Shown here: piece by piece, positions 16,180 through 25,369 of the stretch
Numbering within the stretch: position 1 is the stretch's first letter
How the letters are laid out: each line of letters opens with the position of its first letter
Assembly: GCA_902493375.1 (NCBI GenBank)
Contig: CABUPH010000004.1
Coordinates: forward strand, 75,525-139,524
Source: an uncultured Collinsella sp.
GTDB taxonomy: Bacteria > Actinomycetota > Coriobacteriia > Coriobacteriales > Coriobacteriaceae
Reading direction: 5' to 3'
DNA length: 64,000 bases
Notes under the pieces: model-generated
The model's input: the letters and a program-made list of their open reading frames with translations, nothing else
The model's database searches: none
Told to the model about the DNA's origin: nothing
Made by a program: the position numbers and the translations under genes

Positions 16180-19100
16180 CTATCCGAAGTTGCGTACGCA
16201 GATGCCGTTGATGAATCTCGTCGGGAGCGTTACCAAGTTGGCGGTATCCCATCCGTCGCCCGGATCATAGGCGAATCCGACCGGGTAGTACTTTCCGGTC
16301 GACCCGTGGGTCGTGACCGCCGAAGTGTCGCTGGTGTCCCTGACGGAGATTTTCGGGGCGCTGATGCGGATCGCGCCGTCCGCCTGGAATTGGAGACCGT
16401 ACAGCGTCTGGTTCGTATCGAGATCCAGCATGGACGTCGAGAAGTCGACGTAGCCCACCCTCGACATCGACGAGGCGCCCTTCTTCGTTCGGTAGCCCTC
16501 CATCTGACCGACGTTGTTCAGCTTCGTGTAGTACGAGCTCCCGCCGCACGAGAAGGTGCCGCTCGCCGTGATGTTCTTCGCGGTCATGTAGTTGGTGTTC
16601 AGCACGCCCTCCTTGAGGTTCCACGAGCTGCGGCCCTTGGCGTCCGCAATGGTGCCGGTGGCCATGTACGAGGCGTTGATGTACACCCTGTCGTTCTGCA
16701 TGTAGATGCCCTGCTCGGTGCCGCCTTTCGTCAGGCGGTCGAACATCTCCTTCTGGTCCATCTGCTCGTCGTAGGCGCTCAGGATTCCGTCTGCGTAGTC
16801 CGCCGCGTCCTTCTGCTCGATGGCGTGGCGCGCCCCGGTCGCGGCATCGGCGTAGTCCTTGACCGCGCTCGAGTAGGCCCCATATGCGGCGTCGTACTCG
16901 TACATCGCCGCCTTGAGTTCCTCGGCGGTCTTGCACTTGAGCACCTTGTCGACCTTGTCGGCGTAGGCGCCGTAGGTGCCGCCCTCGTCGGTCGTGCCGA
17001 AGGCCTTGGTGTAGCGCGGGCCGAGGACCGACGAGACGAACTTGGCGCTCAGCGCCTTGTTGGACTTCAGCGAGTTGAATTGGCTCGTCGCCTGCTCGCG
17101 CTCCTTGTCCACGTCCTGCTTGGCCTTCTTCACGGCGGCTGCCTCGGCCTCGGTCACGACGCCGTCCCTTGCGAGGTCCTGCACCGTCGTGTCGAGGCTA
17201 TTGAGTGAGCCCGTGAGGTCGTGCGCGCTCTGGTAGGCCTTGTTGTACGCCGCCTCGAGGACCGGCGCCGTGTGGGTGACGCTGCCGTCGCCGTATGTGA
17301 CGCGCTCCATCTCCCAGACAAAGTATCCGTTCGACCATTGCGGGAGGTCCTCAGACCATCCCAGCTCTGGGTTCTGCGCGTTAATTGGCGGCACGCTGTC
17401 CGACTGGTTCCTCGCATACAGCTTCACGCGCGCCGCGATGGCGCTACCGGCCATCTGGTTGGAGCCGTTGATGGCCTTGGCGAGGCACGGCGCGGTGTAG
17501 GTGACCGAACCGTCCGTCCACGCGATCTTGCTGCGCGTCCAGATGTATTTGCCCTTACTCCACGCGGGCTGCGCCTCCGACCAGCTGCCACCGGTCTGCG
17601 CAGTGGAGCTCGTGGAGAGGTAGTACTGCTCGACGATGCCGCGCACGCCGGTGCCGGTGGAGCCCTTGTCGCCCTTGGCGCCATCGATGCCGCTGATGCA
17701 CACGGGCTCGCTGTACTCGATGTCGCCTGACTGCATGGTGGTCTTGGTGCGCGTCCAGATGTACTTTCCGGAAACCCATTGCGGAGCCGTGGTCTGCCAA
17801 CCGTCCACAGGCTCGGTGACGCGCGACGTTCCCTGGGCGTACTCGACGTCCACCGACGCTATCACGGCATCGGCGACGGCGATGTCCTTGCCGTCGAGCT
17901 TGGCGCCGGGGCCTAGATGAACCTCGCTCTCGTCGAGGTTCCAGTAGTTCTTGCCTGCCCTGTCCTGAATCGTGCCGGCCTTGATGAGGTCGCCCATGAG
18001 CGTACCGGCCGTGATGAGGTCGGCGGTGAAGCCCGCGCCGGTGCCGAAGGTGCGCCAGTCCCACGATCCGTCGGCCTTGCAGCCGGAGGCGATGCGGAAG
18101 CCCTGCGAGCACAGCTGCATGGCGCTGCCCTTGCCCGTGGTCGAGCGCCCGTTGGCGTCCATCGGGACGGACGCGTAGATTGTCCCCTGCTCGAAGCTGG
18201 TGAAGGTGTAGCTGCTGCCGGACATGTTGAACTGTGTGTTCATCGCGTCCACGACCTGCTGGAGGTACGAGGGCGGCGTGGATGCCGCCACGTCCCAGTT
18301 GGACGAGCGCTTCGACAGGCTGGACACTTTCTGCTGCTGCGCCAGCAACATGTCCGTGATTGTCTCGGTCACGTTCCCGAGCGTCACGCGCATGGCGCCC
18401 CCGAGCTCGTCGGTGACAAGCTTGGTCACGCGGCCCTCGCAGCGTAGCGCCGGGCTGAAGCACGTGTCGACGATCTGGACGTCGTCGCCCACGGCGACGC
18501 CCTCCCAGTCGCGGCCGAACTGCACGAGGTCGACGACGTCGGCCTCGTAGGTCACCCCCGGCTCTTTGCGAGAGTTGAAGTATGCGCGGGTCTCGGCGAG
18601 CAGCGTCGCCGCGTCCTCGCAATTTGGATTTTCATATTGCCCGAACACGTGGGCGTGCCCGCCCCTGCCGTCGGGTCGCCCGTACAGCTTGAGCGCGGTC
18701 GCGTCCTCCACGTAGTTCTTGCCGTTGTTGATGTCGCCGAAGGTCAGCTTGCGGCCGTATCCGCCGGTATCCGTCTCAATTCCCTTGCCGTAGCCGTAGC
18801 AGGCTGTTATCGCGCCGTAGTGCTCGGTGCGCGAGACTGACGCGAGGTCCTTGGTGTAGGTGAATCGGCGGTGACCGCCCTTCGCGCCGCGATGCGAGCG
18901 GATGCCCACCTTGCGAGAGGACACCTTGCCGCCGGATACCGCGATCTCCGTCTCCAGCTCGCCGCCGCACTCCAGGATGGACTTGAGCGACTCGCGTGAG
19001 TTGGTATGGTAGAAGGTCAGGCCCTTGTCGACGGTACCGGGCTGGTCGACAGTTCCGGCGGTCCAGCGGGTCGGCTCCAGGCAGACGTTCAGCGCCTGGA

Positions 19101-19413
19101 GGAAGCCGTAGCCATAGGGTCTCTTGTCCTCGATGTAGTCGCCGTACGTCTCGCAGATGGAGTTGATCGCCGTGTCCGTGTAGACCGTCTCGCCTCCGGC
19201 GTGGAGGCCCTTGGGGTCTTGGCAGACGTGCTCGTGGACCTCTCCGAGGCGGTCGACCCACACGAGGCGGTAGCCCTGCTTGAGCGCGAAGGTCGTGGTG
19301 ATGTCGACGCTGTCCTCGCCGTTGAGCTCGTCGGTATGGGTGAGGGCGAGCAGCTCCTCGGGGCCGATTGTCGCCACGTAGACGTCCTGCCACGTGTATA
19401 CATCAATTCGCAC
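16180..19413 (-). CDS. Tail-associated protein (Tal / prophage endopeptidase tail family)
   Basis: A 1077-aa tail-tip protein. Residues ~1-380 resemble the Tal/gp44-like baseplate hub (IDVYTWQDVYVATIG, VTYEADVVDLVQF, VAVGDDVQIVDT). The middle holds at least three tandem beta modules sharing W....P.W..GKYIWTR (near 550, 610 and 690), and a helical stretch follows (~730-860). The C-terminus is fibre-like with a GWDTANLVTLPTRF end. It is directly downstream of Dit, the usual order. The repeated modules may bind surface carbohydrate. Confidence 0.85.
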   Translation of the reverse strand: MRIDVYTWQDVYVATIGPEELLALTHTDELNGEDSVDITTTFALKQGYRLVWVDRLGEVHEHVCQDPKGLHAGGETVYTDTAINSICETYGDYIEDKRPYGYGFLQALNVCLEPTRWTAGTVDQPGTVDKGLTFYHTNSRESLKSILECGGELETEIAVSGGKVSSRKVGIRSHRGAKGGHRRFTYTKDLASVSRTEHYGAITACYGYGKGIETDTGGYGRKLTFGDINNGKNYVEDATALKLYGRPDGRGGHAHVFGQYENPNCEDAATLLAETRAYFNSRKEPGVTYEADVVDLVQFGRDWEGVAVGDDVQIVDTCFSPALRCEGRVTKLVTDELGGAMRVTLGNVTETITDMLLAQQQKVSSLSKRSSNWDVAASTPPSYLQQVVDAMNTQFNMSGSSYTFTSFEQGTIYASVPMDANGRSTTGKGSAMQLCSQGFRIASGCKADGSWDWRTFGTGAGFTADLITAGTLMGDLIKAGTIQDRAGKNYWNLDESEVHLGPGAKLDGKDIAVADAVIASVDVEYAQGTSRVTEPVDGWQTTAPQWVSGKYIWTRTKTTMQSGDIEYSEPVCISGIDGAKGDKGSTGTGVRGIVEQYYLSTSSTAQTGGSWSEAQPAWSKGKYIWTRSKIAWTDGSVTYTAPCLAKAINGSNQMAGSAIAARVKLYARNQSDSVPPINAQNPELGWSEDLPQWSNGYFVWEMERVTYGDGSVTHTAPVLEAAYNKAYQSAHDLTGSLNSLDTTVQDLARDGVVTEAEAAAVKKAKQDVDKEREQATSQFNSLKSNKALSAKFVSSVLGPRYTKAFGTTDEGGTYGAYADKVDKVLKCKTAEELKAAMYEYDAAYGAYSSAVKDYADAATGARHAIEQKDAADYADGILSAYDEQMDQKEMFDRLTKGGTEQGIYMQNDRVYINASYMATGTIADAKGRSSWNLKEGVLNTNYMTAKNITASGTFSCGGSSYYTKLNNVGQMEGYRTKKGASSMSRVGYVDFSTSMLDLDTNQTLYGLQFQADGAIRISAPKISVRDTSDTSAVTTHGSTGKYYPVGFAYDPGDGWDTANLVTLPTRFINGICVRNFG

Positions 19414-20112
19414 CTAGAGCCACCTCTCCTCCCATTCGAGCGTCGCGGCGCCGCCGCTCGTCTTAATCTGCTGCACGCCGTCGAGCGAGAAGAAGTCGCT
19501 CGCGACGGTCACGGGCCAGTCCGCGCCGTTGACCGTGCAGCGCTCGGCGCGCATGTCCAGCACGACGGTCTGCCCGCCGGTGAAGCTCGCCTCGACGCGG
19601 ACGAAGCGCCCGGTCGAGACATTAGTGATTGTCCAGCTCGAGCCTGCCGGGGGCTTGCACGTGACCGTAGGGTAGGCCCTGTAGTTGCCCCCGGCGGCGA
19701 CGGCGCGCTGGGATGCCGTCACCCGCTCGGAGCGCCGCTGCCCGTAGGCGGCGGGGTCTGCACAGTAGAACGCGAGCGTGAGATTCGGCATGTGTGCGTT
19801 GCGCCCCTGCTCCGCCCCTCCCCTGTAGCGCGCGAGCATGTAGCGCTCCGGGGCGTCGTCGAGCACGAGGGCCTTCTCGCCGCCGGACAGCGCCGAGGCG
19901 AGCACGGCCCTTGCCTCGGCGACCTCGTCGAGGGAGCCGCCGACGATGTTGCAGTCGACCGCTATCTCGACTGGCTCGAGGCCCGTGGCGCGGACGTGTG
20001 TGCCGTCCATGCCGGGGACCTCGGTCTCATCGAGCCGCACCTTGGGGACAATCGGTCTCGTGACCTTGGTAACCAGCAGGTACGGCGTGAGGTCGATTCC
20101 GCCGAATATCAT
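19414..20112 (-). CDS. Distal tail protein (Dit)
   Basis: Forms the hexameric hub between tail tube and tip. The 232-aa protein begins MIFGGIDLTPYLLVTKV and has the Dit-like VPGMDGTHVRATGLEPVEI region and a C-terminal galectin-like beta region (SFTGGQTVVLDMRAE). The ATG at 20112 overlaps the tape-measure stop; Tal follows with no gap. Confidence 0.85.
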   Translation of the reverse strand: MIFGGIDLTPYLLVTKVTRPIVPKVRLDETEVPGMDGTHVRATGLEPVEIAVDCNIVGGSLDEVAEARAVLASALSGGEKALVLDDAPERYMLARYRGGAEQGRNAHMPNLTLAFYCADPAAYGQRRSERVTASQRAVAAGGNYRAYPTVTCKPPAGSSWTITNVSTGRFVRVEASFTGGQTVVLDMRAERCTVNGADWPVTVASDFFSLDGVQQIKTSGGAATLEWEERWL

Positions 20113-22580
20113 ACGAACCCCCTTGCGGCGAGCGTGTGCCTGCCGCGAATCGCGATGGCGGAGGAGACGCGCTCCGAGTCGATGTACAGGTTTCCGTCCT
20201 TGTCCCGGATCTGCTCGAGGACGGACAGGATGCCGGCGAGTGCGTCGTTGGAATCCTCCTCTGGGCGTGCCGGCGTGTAGACCGCGGACGGGGCGACGGT
20301 CAGGCCCGTCGAGAGCATCCCCTGTGCCGTGTCCATGGCGCCGCTGATGGCGGAGACCACGGTGCCGGTGCCGGAGCCGATGCCCTGCGCCCAGCCCTGC
20401 ATGAGGGCCTTGCCCGAGAAGGTCGTGTAGCCGTGCCCGGAGAAGGGGCCGACCTTTGCCGGCGAGAACGGGAAGAAGGAGCGGATTCTGGATACTGCGC
20501 CGGAGACCGCCGAGGTCACCGAGCCGATAGCGGACATGATGCCGTCCTTCAGGCCGTTGAGTATCGACTTGCCGGAGTTGAAGAGCCAGTTGCGCGCACC
20601 CGAGAAGAACCCGGTGATCTTGCCCTTGATGCTCGTGACGGTCCTGTAGACGGAGTTGATGCCGCTGGACGCCGTGCTCTTGATGCCCTCCCAGATGGAC
20701 GAGCAGGCGCTCTTGATGCTCCCCCACATGCTCGACCACGTGGAGCTGATGCTGTTGAGCACGGAGCTGATCACGCCGCTGACCTGATTTATCGCAGAGT
20801 TGACGGCGAACTTGATGCGTCCCCAGACCACCTCGGCGAAATCACGGACGGTGTCCCACACGCTTGACCAAATCGAGCTGATTCCATCGAGCGTGGACGT
20901 TATCACGGACTCGACGACCCCGATGGCCGCCCGCACGGCGAACTCTATCTGAGACCAGACGAGCTCGGCTACCGACTTGATGGTGCTCCAGACCGTATCC
21001 CAGTCTCCGCTTATCGCGGCGGTGACCGTGGAGATGACTGTCTGCACCACGGCCATCGCGACCTGGACGGCAGTGGAGATTGCGTCCATCACGCCAGTCA
21101 GGACAGCGGAGATCACGGGCCAGACGGCATTCCAGACGGCGGAGACGATGCCCATCGCCACCTGAATGGCACTTTGGATGAGCGGCATCGCAGCCAGCAC
21201 CGCCGACAGCACGGACTGCACGGCGGGCATGGCGATGGCGACGAGCTGCGAAACGGTCGTCATTACGTCCGCGATGACACCGACCAGGAAGCCGATGACC
21301 GGCGACAGCGCCTGCACGATGCCGAGCACCACCTGTATGCCGGTGGATAGCACCGGCAGCACGGCCTGCGCGATGTTGAGCAGCGCCGTGCCGATTGGCG
21401 CAATGAGCGGCGCGATGAACCCGATTGCCGCCTTGATGCCGTTACCGACGGACGTTGCCACGCCGAGGATGGCCTGAAGCGCCGAGCAGATCTGCGAGGA
21501 GTCCACCTTCGGCAGCTTGATCCCGATGCCGGCGAGCGCCCCGACGGCGATGTTCCACGCCGTGGCGAGCGCCTCGGACACGATGGGCGTGAGCACCGAC
21601 GCGATGCCGGAGAGCGCCGCGGGGAGCGCCTTGATGATGCCCTGCCCGATCTGCGCGACGCGCGGCGCGATGTTCTTGGCGACCGCGCCGACGGACGTGA
21701 GCAGCTGCTCGGTGAGCTGCGAGAAGTCCACGTCGTCTCGGCCCAGACCGGTGAGGAAGTTCTCCCATGACGCCTTGGCCATGCCGACGGAGCCGGAGAT
21801 GGTCGTCGCGGCCTCCTTGGAGGTCGTGCCGGTGATGCCCATCTCGGACTGCACGGTGTGGATGGCCTCGACCACGTCGGCGTAGCTGTCGATGGTGAGG
21901 TCGGCGGTCTTGCCCTGCGCCGCGCGCAGCTTGTTGGCGTCCGCGATGAGTCGCTCCATCTCGGACTTCGTGCCGCCGTAGCCCAGCTTCAGGTTGTCCA
22001 GCATCGTGTAGTTTTGCTTGGCAAAACCTTGGTAGGCGTTCTGGACGTCGGCCATGTCCGAGCCCATCTTGTTGACGTTGTCCGCCATGTCGCCCATCGC
22101 CGTGTTGGCGGACTCGGCGGCCTTCGCCACGTCGCCGCCGCACGAGCTCACGAGCGATGCGGCGAAGCTGGTCGCCTGGGTCATGTATTGGTTTGCGCTC
22201 ATGCCGCACGTCTTGTACGCATCCGCGGCGTATCCCTGCAGTTTGCCGGACGCGGAGCCGAAGAGCGTATCGACGCCGCCGACCAGCTGCTCGTAGTCGG
22301 CGTATGCGGATACCGCAGCGCCGCCGATTGAGGTCACCGCCGTGGTGAGCGCGCCCATGCCAGCCGCGGCGACGGTGCCCACGCCCCTTGCGACGGTGCC
22401 GAGCCCGCTCAGCAGCCCGCCCGAGCGCTTGACCCCGCCGTCCACGCCGGAGGTCATCGAGTCGCCGAATGACTTTCCGGCCTTGGAGCCCGTGTCGCCG
22501 AACTCCGAGCAGATGCTGCCGGCGAAGCCCTTCATGGACGGCATGAGCGTGATGCATGCCGAGCCTACGCTAGTCGCCAT
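20109..22580 (-). CDS. Tape measure protein
   Basis: Sets tail length and is ejected with DNA. The 823-aa protein has a soluble N-terminus with GVDTLFGSASGKLQGYAADA and MTQATSFAASLVSS, typical of phage tape measures. Long hydrophobic helical repeats cover about 330-560, and tandem W-containing repeats (WDTVWSTIKS, WSSVWDTVRD, WSSMWGSIKS) cover 520-640. The C-terminus includes FFPFSPAKVGPFSGHGYT. At about 3 Å per residue in an alpha-helical tape, a tail of roughly 120 nm is predicted, minus processed parts. Confidence 0.93.
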   Translation of the reverse strand: MATSVGSACITLMPSMKGFAGSICSEFGDTGSKAGKSFGDSMTSGVDGGVKRSGGLLSGLGTVARGVGTVAAAGMGALTTAVTSIGGAAVSAYADYEQLVGGVDTLFGSASGKLQGYAADAYKTCGMSANQYMTQATSFAASLVSSCGGDVAKAAESANTAMGDMADNVNKMGSDMADVQNAYQGFAKQNYTMLDNLKLGYGGTKSEMERLIADANKLRAAQGKTADLTIDSYADVVEAIHTVQSEMGITGTTSKEAATTISGSVGMAKASWENFLTGLGRDDVDFSQLTEQLLTSVGAVAKNIAPRVAQIGQGIIKALPAALSGIASVLTPIVSEALATAWNIAVGALAGIGIKLPKVDSSQICSALQAILGVATSVGNGIKAAIGFIAPLIAPIGTALLNIAQAVLPVLSTGIQVVLGIVQALSPVIGFLVGVIADVMTTVSQLVAIAMPAVQSVLSAVLAAMPLIQSAIQVAMGIVSAVWNAVWPVISAVLTGVMDAISTAVQVAMAVVQTVISTVTAAISGDWDTVWSTIKSVAELVWSQIEFAVRAAIGVVESVITSTLDGISSIWSSVWDTVRDFAEVVWGRIKFAVNSAINQVSGVISSVLNSISSTWSSMWGSIKSACSSIWEGIKSTASSGINSVYRTVTSIKGKITGFFSGARNWLFNSGKSILNGLKDGIMSAIGSVTSAVSGAVSRIRSFFPFSPAKVGPFSGHGYTTFSGKALMQGWAQGIGSGTGTVVSAISGAMDTAQGMLSTGLTVAPSAVYTPARPEEDSNDALAGILSVLEQIRDKDGNLYIDSERVSSAIAIRGRHTLAARGFV

Positions 22581-22968
22581 CCCGTCCTCCTAATCCTAGA
22601 ATCTCGTCGATTTCCGCCCTGTTCGCGAGGGCGTTGCGCTGGTGCCTCTTGAGCTCCGCGAGCTGCCCGGGCGTCTTGAGCGGCTGCGGTTCCTGCGGCG
22701 GCCGGTGCTTCTTGTCGCTCAGCCCCCACGCGAGGCTCCTGAGCTGGTGCTCGATGCGCCAGAGCATGTACGTCTCCTCGCTCCACTTGAGCTCCGGGTA
22801 CATGCGGCGCGCGCACCTCGACTCCTTCGGCAGCTGCTCCCACAGGAGGGCGGCGCGCCGGAGGTCGTCCGGTCCGCCCTCGAGCGGGAGGTCAATGCCG
22901 TAGTACTGGCGGAAGTCCGCTACGACTTCTGCGCGGTGCCCTTCGAGCTCGAGGACGAATCCTGGGAG
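22570..22968 (-). CDS. Tail assembly chaperone, T part of the G-T frameshift product
   Basis: This frame has no good start of its own for its full conserved length. It continues from the G gene through a -1 slip at 22968-22974 and reads LPGFVLELEGHRAEVVADFR then QYYGIDLPLEGG, a segment conserved in the second chaperone of many siphoviruses. It ends at 22570, overlapping the tape measure start. The fusion would be about 214 aa. G and GT chaperones coat the tape measure during tail tube assembly. An internal ATG at 22803 would give only the last 77 residues. Confidence 0.78.
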   Translation of the reverse strand, partial: LPGFVLELEGHRAEVVADFRQYYGIDLPLEGGPDDLRRAALLWEQLPKESRCARRMYPELKWSEETYMLWRIEHQLRSLAWGLSDKKHRPPQEPQPLKTPGQLAELKRHQRNALANRAEIDEILGLGGRDGD

Positions 22969-23213
22969 TTTTTTGCCTTCGCCGCCTCGAATGCGGCCTG
23001 CATGAGCGTGCCCGTGGACTCGACGGAGCCGCCGAGGCGCTCCATGTACTCCTCGTCTCGGCCAGCGAAGACGCGCTCGAAGGCCTCGAACATGCCGCCC
23101 GGCTCGGTCTCGCTCTTGGCGAACTGCTTGTTGGTCTTGTAGCTGAGCAGCTCGTCGAGGTCGGCGGTGAACTCCCCGTCGATACCGGGGATGGTGAACG
23201 TGAGCTCGGTCAT
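22920..23213 (-). CDS. Tail assembly chaperone G
   Basis: A 97-aa protein, MTELTFTIPGIDGEFTADLD at the N-terminus, helical middle and a Ser/Lys-rich tail. It lies between the major tail protein and the tape measure, the fixed position of gpG. Its last 16 codons, downstream of the slip site, are replaced in the GT product. Confidence 0.8.
   Translation of the reverse strand: MTELTFTIPGIDGEFTADLDELLSYKTNKQFAKSETEPGGMFEAFERVFAGRDEEYMERLGGSVESTGTLMQAAFEAAKAKNSQDSSSSSKGTAQKS
22968..22974 (-). promoter_or_regulatory. -1 programmed frameshift slippery site
   Basis: The minus strand reads A-AAA-AAC in the gpG frame (GCA AAA AAC), a canonical X-XXY-YYZ heptamer. Slipping back one base opens the T frame, which stays open to 22570. 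Confidence 0.78.
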
Positions 23214-23215
23214 TC

Positions 23216-23791
23216 CTAGCCCTCCGTGGTCTCGGTGGACTGGATGTAGTCGTAGCAGGTGTTGCCGTCCTCGTCGGTGAGGTACTTGACCGTGAGGGCG
23301 CGCGCGGCGAGCTCGCCGACGGCGAGGGTGAGGTCGTCCAGCTCGGAGGACTGGGCGAGCGGCACGACTTTGCGCCAGCGGCGTCCGTCCTTGAGCACGA
23401 GCTCGAGCACGGCGGGCCACGTCTCAGTGGAGTCGCCGTTGTGCTTGACGGTGATCATGCCGTTCTCGTCCTTGACGTTGCCGGAGCCGTACATGACCTT
23501 GAGGGTCGCGGCCTTGATCTCGGCGAGCGTGAGCTGCGCGCTCTCGACGCGGGAGGTCTGCGGCGATGCCATGAGGTCGCCGTTCATGTCCTTGATGTCC
23601 TCGGAGTCGCTGTCGAGCGTCTCGACGTAGCCGTCCTCGCTGATGTAGCCGAGGCATTTCCACGCCTCGGGCAGCGCTGTCTTGCAGTCGGTCGGCAGCG
23701 CCGTTCCGGCGGGCGCAGTGAAGATGTAGCCGCCCTTTACTCCCTTGGCGCTGGAGACGTTGGCGACGTTGTTTTTGTTGCTTTCTGCCAT
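23216..23791 (-). CDS. Major tail (tube) protein
   Basis: A 191-aa beta-rich protein expected to stack as hexamers into the tail tube. Features include GGYIFTAPAGTALPTD, LGYISEDGYVETLDSDSEDI and a C-terminal VKYLTDEDGNTCYDYI. Its place upstream of the chaperones and downstream of the tail terminator fits. It begins with a strong ribosome site. Confidence 0.85.
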   Translation of the reverse strand: MAESNKNNVANVSSAKGVKGGYIFTAPAGTALPTDCKTALPEAWKCLGYISEDGYVETLDSDSEDIKDMNGDLMASPQTSRVESAQLTLAEIKAATLKVMYGSGNVKDENGMITVKHNGDSTETWPAVLELVLKDGRRWRKVVPLAQSSELDDLTLAVGELAARALTVKYLTDEDGNTCYDYIQSTETTEG

Positions 23792-23800
23792 GATTGCTCC

Positions 23801-24142
23801 TTATTCGCATATGGTCAGGTTGATGTTCGTCTGGTATCTGGGAGTCCCCGTGTCGGGGTCGTCCCATCGGTACGTGCCGTCGGGCACGGCCGAGAACACG
23901 TTCGGCTCGTCCTCGATGGCGGAGCACGCCCGCTCGACGGCCTCGGCGATCTCGCGTGCGCGCCTGCGGGTCTTCGCCCACGACGTGGCGAGCACGCGCG
24001 GGGACTGGATGAACCGTGTCGCGCTCGTGGCGGCGAGGGTGATCTGGACGAACTCATCGGGTCTCTCGCGCGGAACGTCCGGCACGCATTTGATGCCGGT
24101 CGCGTCCATGAGCCGCTTGGCGACCACCCTCTCGATGTCCAT
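23801..24142 (-). CDS. Tail terminator / minor head-tail protein
   Basis: A 113-aa protein, MDIERVVAKRLMDATGIKCV with an alpha/beta layout and NINLTICE end. Size and order (fourth connector gene, before the tube protein) fit a tail terminator (gpU/TrP-like). The sequence alone is not diagnostic. Confidence 0.65.
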   Translation of the reverse strand: MDIERVVAKRLMDATGIKCVPDVPRERPDEFVQITLAATSATRFIQSPRVLATSWAKTRRRAREIAEAVERACSAIEDEPNVFSAVPDGTYRWDDPDTGTPRYQTNINLTICE

Positions 24143-24432
24143 CAGTCACCTCCGAATGCCGATTGCAGTCGGTTATGTCTGCGCTCGCTCACGTTGGCGT
24201 GCTTGCTGTCCGTGTAGACGACGCGGCCCCTCGCAAGCGAGCCGCCTATGGTCGCGGTGCTGTAGCCGCTCTCGCCGTACTTCGGCGTGAACGTGGAGTT
24301 GCATGCGGCCGCGGCGGCGTTGGCCTTATCGGTGAGCATGGCCTGCACGCCCCCGCCGTTCATGACCTCGGCGTATCCGCCGCGGTTCCAGCCCTTCCAC
24401 TTGATCTTGACCTCGCATTTCGCCTTAGCCAT
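24142..24432 (-). CDS. Head-tail joining protein, HK97 gp10-like
   Basis: A 96-aa basic protein that starts MAKAKCEVKIKWKGWNRGGY and contains YGESGYSTATIGGSLARGRV. Its position between the head closure and tail terminator genes fits the HK97 gp10/minor capsid class. It overlaps both neighbours by a few bases. Confidence 0.6.
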   Translation of the reverse strand: MAKAKCEVKIKWKGWNRGGYAEVMNGGGVQAMLTDKANAAAAACNSTFTPKYGESGYSTATIGGSLARGRVVYTDSKHANVSERRHNRLQSAFGGD

Positions 24433-24766
24433 CGGTTCGGGTCACCTCGCAGGTGAGGTCCCAGGGGCCGGGCGTATTGGCCGCGGTGTATCGCTTGGGG
24501 TCGCCGACAACCTTGTAGTCGGTGCCTCGCACCGTGACGGTCGCGTCCTTGAGGTCCACGTCCGCGCCCTTCGGGAAGCAGAGCGTGTAGGCGACCGTCA
24601 CGCCGTTCGGGCGCGTCGAGTCGAGGTCGGCGGTCGCGCCGGGGCAGACCACGACGTTGTCGACCGCCGTCTCGGTCACCGTCTCGCCGGTAGGCTCGCC
24701 CAGCTCGTCGAACGACTGGGCCGCATTGCGCACGGTCACGGTCTCGCCGGAAATGAGGCACATCAT
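24425..24766 (-). CDS. Putative head closure (stopper) protein
   Basis: A 113-aa beta-rich protein (GETVTVRNAAQSFDELGEP, VTVRGTDYKVVGDPKRY) in the SPP1 gp16-like position, which closes the connector after packaging. It starts with two ATGs; either may be used. Confidence 0.6.
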   Translation of the reverse strand: MMCLISGETVTVRNAAQSFDELGEPTGETVTETAVDNVVVCPGATADLDSTRPNGVTVAYTLCFPKGADVDLKDATVTVRGTDYKVVGDPKRYTAANTPGPWDLTCEVTRTDG

Positions 24767-25158
24767 TCGGTCACCTCTCCCCTCTCCAGAGGCATGAGCG
24801 ACCCGAGCGCCTGACCGGTGAGGCCGAGGCGCCTGAGGTCGCTCTTGCCTAGGTACATCTCGCCGAGCGCCGAGCCGTAGGTCACCGATGCGGTGTAGAT
24901 TCCGGCCCCCTGGCTGTACTGCGTGGCACCGGCCATCGCGGACGGTGCCGAGAGCACGCGGTTGACGAGCAGGCAGGACACGGCGGGGGCGGCGCGGTCG
25001 AACGCCGGGCACGCCCCCTCGGTGTACTCGCCGATTCGGTCCTCGAATGCCGCGAGCATCAGGTCGGATGCGTCCTGCAGCAGCACCTCGGTGCGCGCCG
25101 AGTCCGCGGGCTCGCCGTAGCGGGCCTTGTAGTCGTCCACGCTGGCGAGCGCGGCCAT
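24763..25158 (-). CDS. Head-tail connector (adaptor) protein
   Basis: A 131-aa helical protein, MAALASVDDYKARYGEPADS, resembling the gp6/gp15/Gp19-type adaptors that bind the portal ring. It is the first connector gene after the capsid. Confidence 0.7.
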   Translation of the reverse strand: MAALASVDDYKARYGEPADSARTEVLLQDASDLMLAAFEDRIGEYTEGACPAFDRAAPAVSCLLVNRVLSAPSAMAGATQYSQGAGIYTASVTYGSALGEMYLGKSDLRRLGLTGQALGSLMPLERGEVTE

Positions 25159-25160
25159 GG

Positions 25161-25358
25161 CTACTCGGCCTCCATGATCCCGGCGTCGACGAGGGCCTGA
25201 ACGACCTTCGCGACGGTCGGACTCGCGCCGGGGTTGGCGACCTTCTTGGGCACGACGAGCGGCTTGCCGTCGGGCGAGACGAGCGCAACGTGCTGCGGGA
25301 GGATGCTGGACGCCTTGCCAGCGTCCTCCACGATGAGCTTCTGGACTAGATGAGCCAT
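25161..25358 (-). CDS. Small hypothetical protein after the capsid gene
   Basis: A 65-aa protein containing ILPQHVALVSPDGKPLVVPK. It lies between the major capsid and connector genes; could be a capsid decoration or small head protein. No family recognised. The ATG at 25358 has a weak GGGG ribosome site. Confidence 0.6.
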   Translation of the reverse strand: MAHLVQKLIVEDAGKASSILPQHVALVSPDGKPLVVPKKVANPGASPTVAKVVQALVDAGIMEAE

Positions 25359-25369
25359 CTCGGTACCCC

